Both the position numbers and the translations under genes were made by a program. Source: an uncultured Cetobacterium sp. (GTDB taxonomy: Bacteria; Fusobacteriota; Fusobacteriia; Fusobacteriales; Fusobacteriaceae). From it: 39,936 nucleotides of DNA. Positions 38,566 through 39,936 of the stretch are shown here, one piece after another. The notes under the pieces are model-generated. The model was not told the DNA's origin, did not search any database, and was given only the letters and a program-made list of their open reading frames with translations. Location: the NCBI RefSeq assembly GCF_945952365.1, contig NZ_CAMFHX010000023.1, positions 1 to 39,936 on the forward strand, written 5' to 3'. Positions within the stretch are counted from its first letter, which is position 1. Each line of letters starts with the position of its first letter.

Positions 38566-39867
38566 TTATTTGTTAATTCTATTGTATCTTTGAATTATTC
38601 TATCAGAGTCAGCAATATGCTTATCTACAATTTTAGATACTGAAGTTTTTCCTTCGTAGTTTGCTTCCATAGCTTCAACCATTTTATCTCTAAGCTCTGG
38701 GAATACCCCTATAATAGCTCCTTGAGTTGAGTAAGATGGTTTTGTCTCTTTTATCTCAGCAACAGCAGTTCCAAATTGTGGATATTGTTCCATATTTTGT
38801 TTCATCTCTGCTGTATCGTAAGAAGCTTTATTTACTGGGTAGTATCCAGTGTTAATTGACCAATAAGATTGAACATCTTTTGATGTAGCATATTTAATAA
38901 AGTCCCAAGCTGCTTTTTGAGTTGAATCAGCAGATGAGTTTGTTATCCAAAGAGATGCTCCTCCAACAACACTTCCGTTGAAGTTTCCACTTTCATTTAA
39001 AACAAATCCTGTTCCAACTTCAAAGTTAGAGTTGTTTATAACTCCCTTAATTCCAGCAGATGAATCGAAATACATTGCTACCTTTCCAGATGAGAATGCT
39101 GTTCTTATAGAATCCCAGTCTCTTCCATATGACGTTGCAGAACCATCTTTATACATCCCTCTTAAGAATTCTAAAATTTTTGGTAAATCTTTTTTATATG
39201 TTACAGATGTTGGAGTTTCTCCAGTTCTTCCATTATTTTTATCTACATACGTAACTCCATCATTAGCTAAGAACTGCTCGATAAACCATCCATACATAAG
39301 TACTGCTGAACCGTATCTATCAACAGAACCGTTGCTGTTCTTTTTAACTAATTTCTTTGAGTACTCAGCAAACTCAGCATAACTTTTTGGTGGAGTGTTT
39401 GGATCTAATCCAGCTTCTCTAAATGCATCTTTATTATATATCATTATCGCTGTTGATGAGTTAAATGGCATAGAGTATAACTTTCCATCTATTCTGTAGT
39501 AGTTTAAAAGTGCATCCTCTAATGTATTTACATCAAACTTATCCTGCTCAATAAAGTTTTGCATAGGAGTTATAGCTCCACTGTTATACATGAATGATGT
39601 AGAGATATCATTCATTTGAATAAGAGTAGGTGCATCTTTTGTTCCTGATATAGCTTTAAATTTTCCGATTGTCTCTTCATAAGACCCTTGATAAATCGCT
39701 TCAATCTCTACACTGTTTTGAGAACTATTATAATCTGAAACAATTTTATTTAAGCTAGTTTGAAGCCCTCCACTCATCGAGTGCCAAAATACTACCTTTT
39801 CTTTTCCTAAAAGTGTTGTTGATAAAGTTAACCCCAATCCAAATGCTACTAATTTCTTTAAATTCAT
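38566..39867 (-). CDS. ugpB: Glycerol-3-phosphate-type ABC substrate-binding protein (UgpB-like)
   Basis: Exported binding protein of 433 residues with a cleavable signal (MNLKKLVAFGLGLTLSTTLLG); there is no lipobox Cys, so it is a soluble periplasmic protein, in keeping with a two-membrane cell. VFWHSMSGGLQTSLNKIV (about 26-43) and EAIYQGSYEETIGKFKAI match UgpB, which binds glycerol-3-phosphate and its diesters. SYSTQGAIIGVFPELRDKM near the end is also family-typical. ATG 39867 follows GGGAGGAAAG; the longer frame begins inside that site. Its permeases and ATPase are not in the window and may lie upstream, to the right. Confidence 0.88.
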   Translation of the reverse strand: MNLKKLVAFGLGLTLSTTLLGKEKVVFWHSMSGGLQTSLNKIVSDYNSSQNSVEIEAIYQGSYEETIGKFKAISGTKDAPTLIQMNDISTSFMYNSGAITPMQNFIEQDKFDVNTLEDALLNYYRIDGKLYSMPFNSSTAIMIYNKDAFREAGLDPNTPPKSYAEFAEYSKKLVKKNSNGSVDRYGSAVLMYGWFIEQFLANDGVTYVDKNNGRTGETPTSVTYKKDLPKILEFLRGMYKDGSATSYGRDWDSIRTAFSSGKVAMYFDSSAGIKGVINNSNFEVGTGFVLNESGNFNGSVVGGASLWITNSSADSTQKAAWDFIKYATSKDVQSYWSINTGYYPVNKASYDTAEMKQNMEQYPQFGTAVAEIKETKPSYSTQGAIIGVFPELRDKMVEAMEANYEGKTSVSKIVDKHIADSDRIIQRYNRINK

Positions 39868-39936
39868 CTTTCCTCCCATTTATTTTAAAGTTTCTGTTAA
39901 CTTAAAATTTATTGAAACTACTCCAATCCTTTGAGG

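Noticed and set aside
39880-39936. Promoter or upstream gene of the ugpB-like gene
   Set aside because: Only 57 bases remain before the window edge; no -35/-10 pair or reading frame could be supported.

Overview
This 39.9 kb window comes from an AT-rich bacterial chromosome (about 30% G+C by eye). Shine-Dalgarno sites are strong (GGAGG type) and TTG/GTG starts are frequent. The gene content looks like Fusobacteriota (Fusobacterium/Cetobacterium-like). That assignment is an inference from composition and protein flavour; there is no rRNA in the window to test it. I see no rRNA, tRNA, CRISPR array or prophage.

Layout, left to right. (1) 1-2234 (-): a methionine ABC importer operon, metN-metI-metQ. 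It is preceded by a promoter, a 24-codon Met-rich leader peptide and an intrinsic terminator, which look like a ribosome-mediated attenuator. metQ is cut after about 55 codons by what may be an insertion-sequence end at the window edge. (2) 2244-4926 (-): an ACR3 arsenite permease and a CoA-disulfide reductase with a rhodanese domain. (3) 5139-7675 (+): an Rpn-family nuclease and an ABC-F ATPase. (4) 7742-15393: a divergent Fe-S protein, then a tight seven-gene + strand operon (flavoprotein disulfide reductase, TVP38/VTT membrane protein, YnjB-like lipoprotein, two permeases, ATPase, CDP-alcohol phosphatidyltransferase). This resembles the uncharacterised E. coli ydjXYZ-ynjABCDEF locus. (5) 15441-20788 (-): a LacI regulator, a sodium:solute symporter, a GH36 alpha-galactosidase and a SemiSWEET, with a LacI-type operator. 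(6) 20935-22159 (+): an adenine riboswitch (U at the specificity position) with a mutually exclusive terminator, controlling adenosine deaminase.

(7) 22301-25876 (-): an AcuI/YhdH-type reductase overlapping an 843-residue fusion of a MerR regulator, an effector-binding-like domain, an FMN-binding domain and a fumarate-reductase-like flavoprotein. The operon promoter has the 19-bp spacer typical of MerR-controlled promoters. A strong internal ribosome site sits exactly where the FMN-binding domain begins. (8) 25998-30117 (+): L,D-transpeptidase, Na/Pi-cotransporter-like protein and a cation/proton antiporter with a His-less EIIA-like tail. (9) 30239-34011 (-): ferredoxin-nitroreductase, then a two-component system with a Met/His motif in its sensor loop, beside a Met/His-rich CpxP-like secreted protein and a second small secreted protein. 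(10) 34137-36274: an XAT-family acetyltransferase, an M15-like peptidase under a promoter with a large dyad, and a membrane-anchored DnaQ-like protein without catalytic acids, preceded by a 54-residue protein. (11) 36316-38492: a MATE pump divergent from a MerR regulator, with a palindromic operator in a 19-bp spacer. (12) 38566-39867 (-): a UgpB-like binding protein.

The strongest candidates for something undescribed are the Met leader-peptide attenuator, the MerR-flavoreductase fusion and the Ynj-type transport/lipid module.
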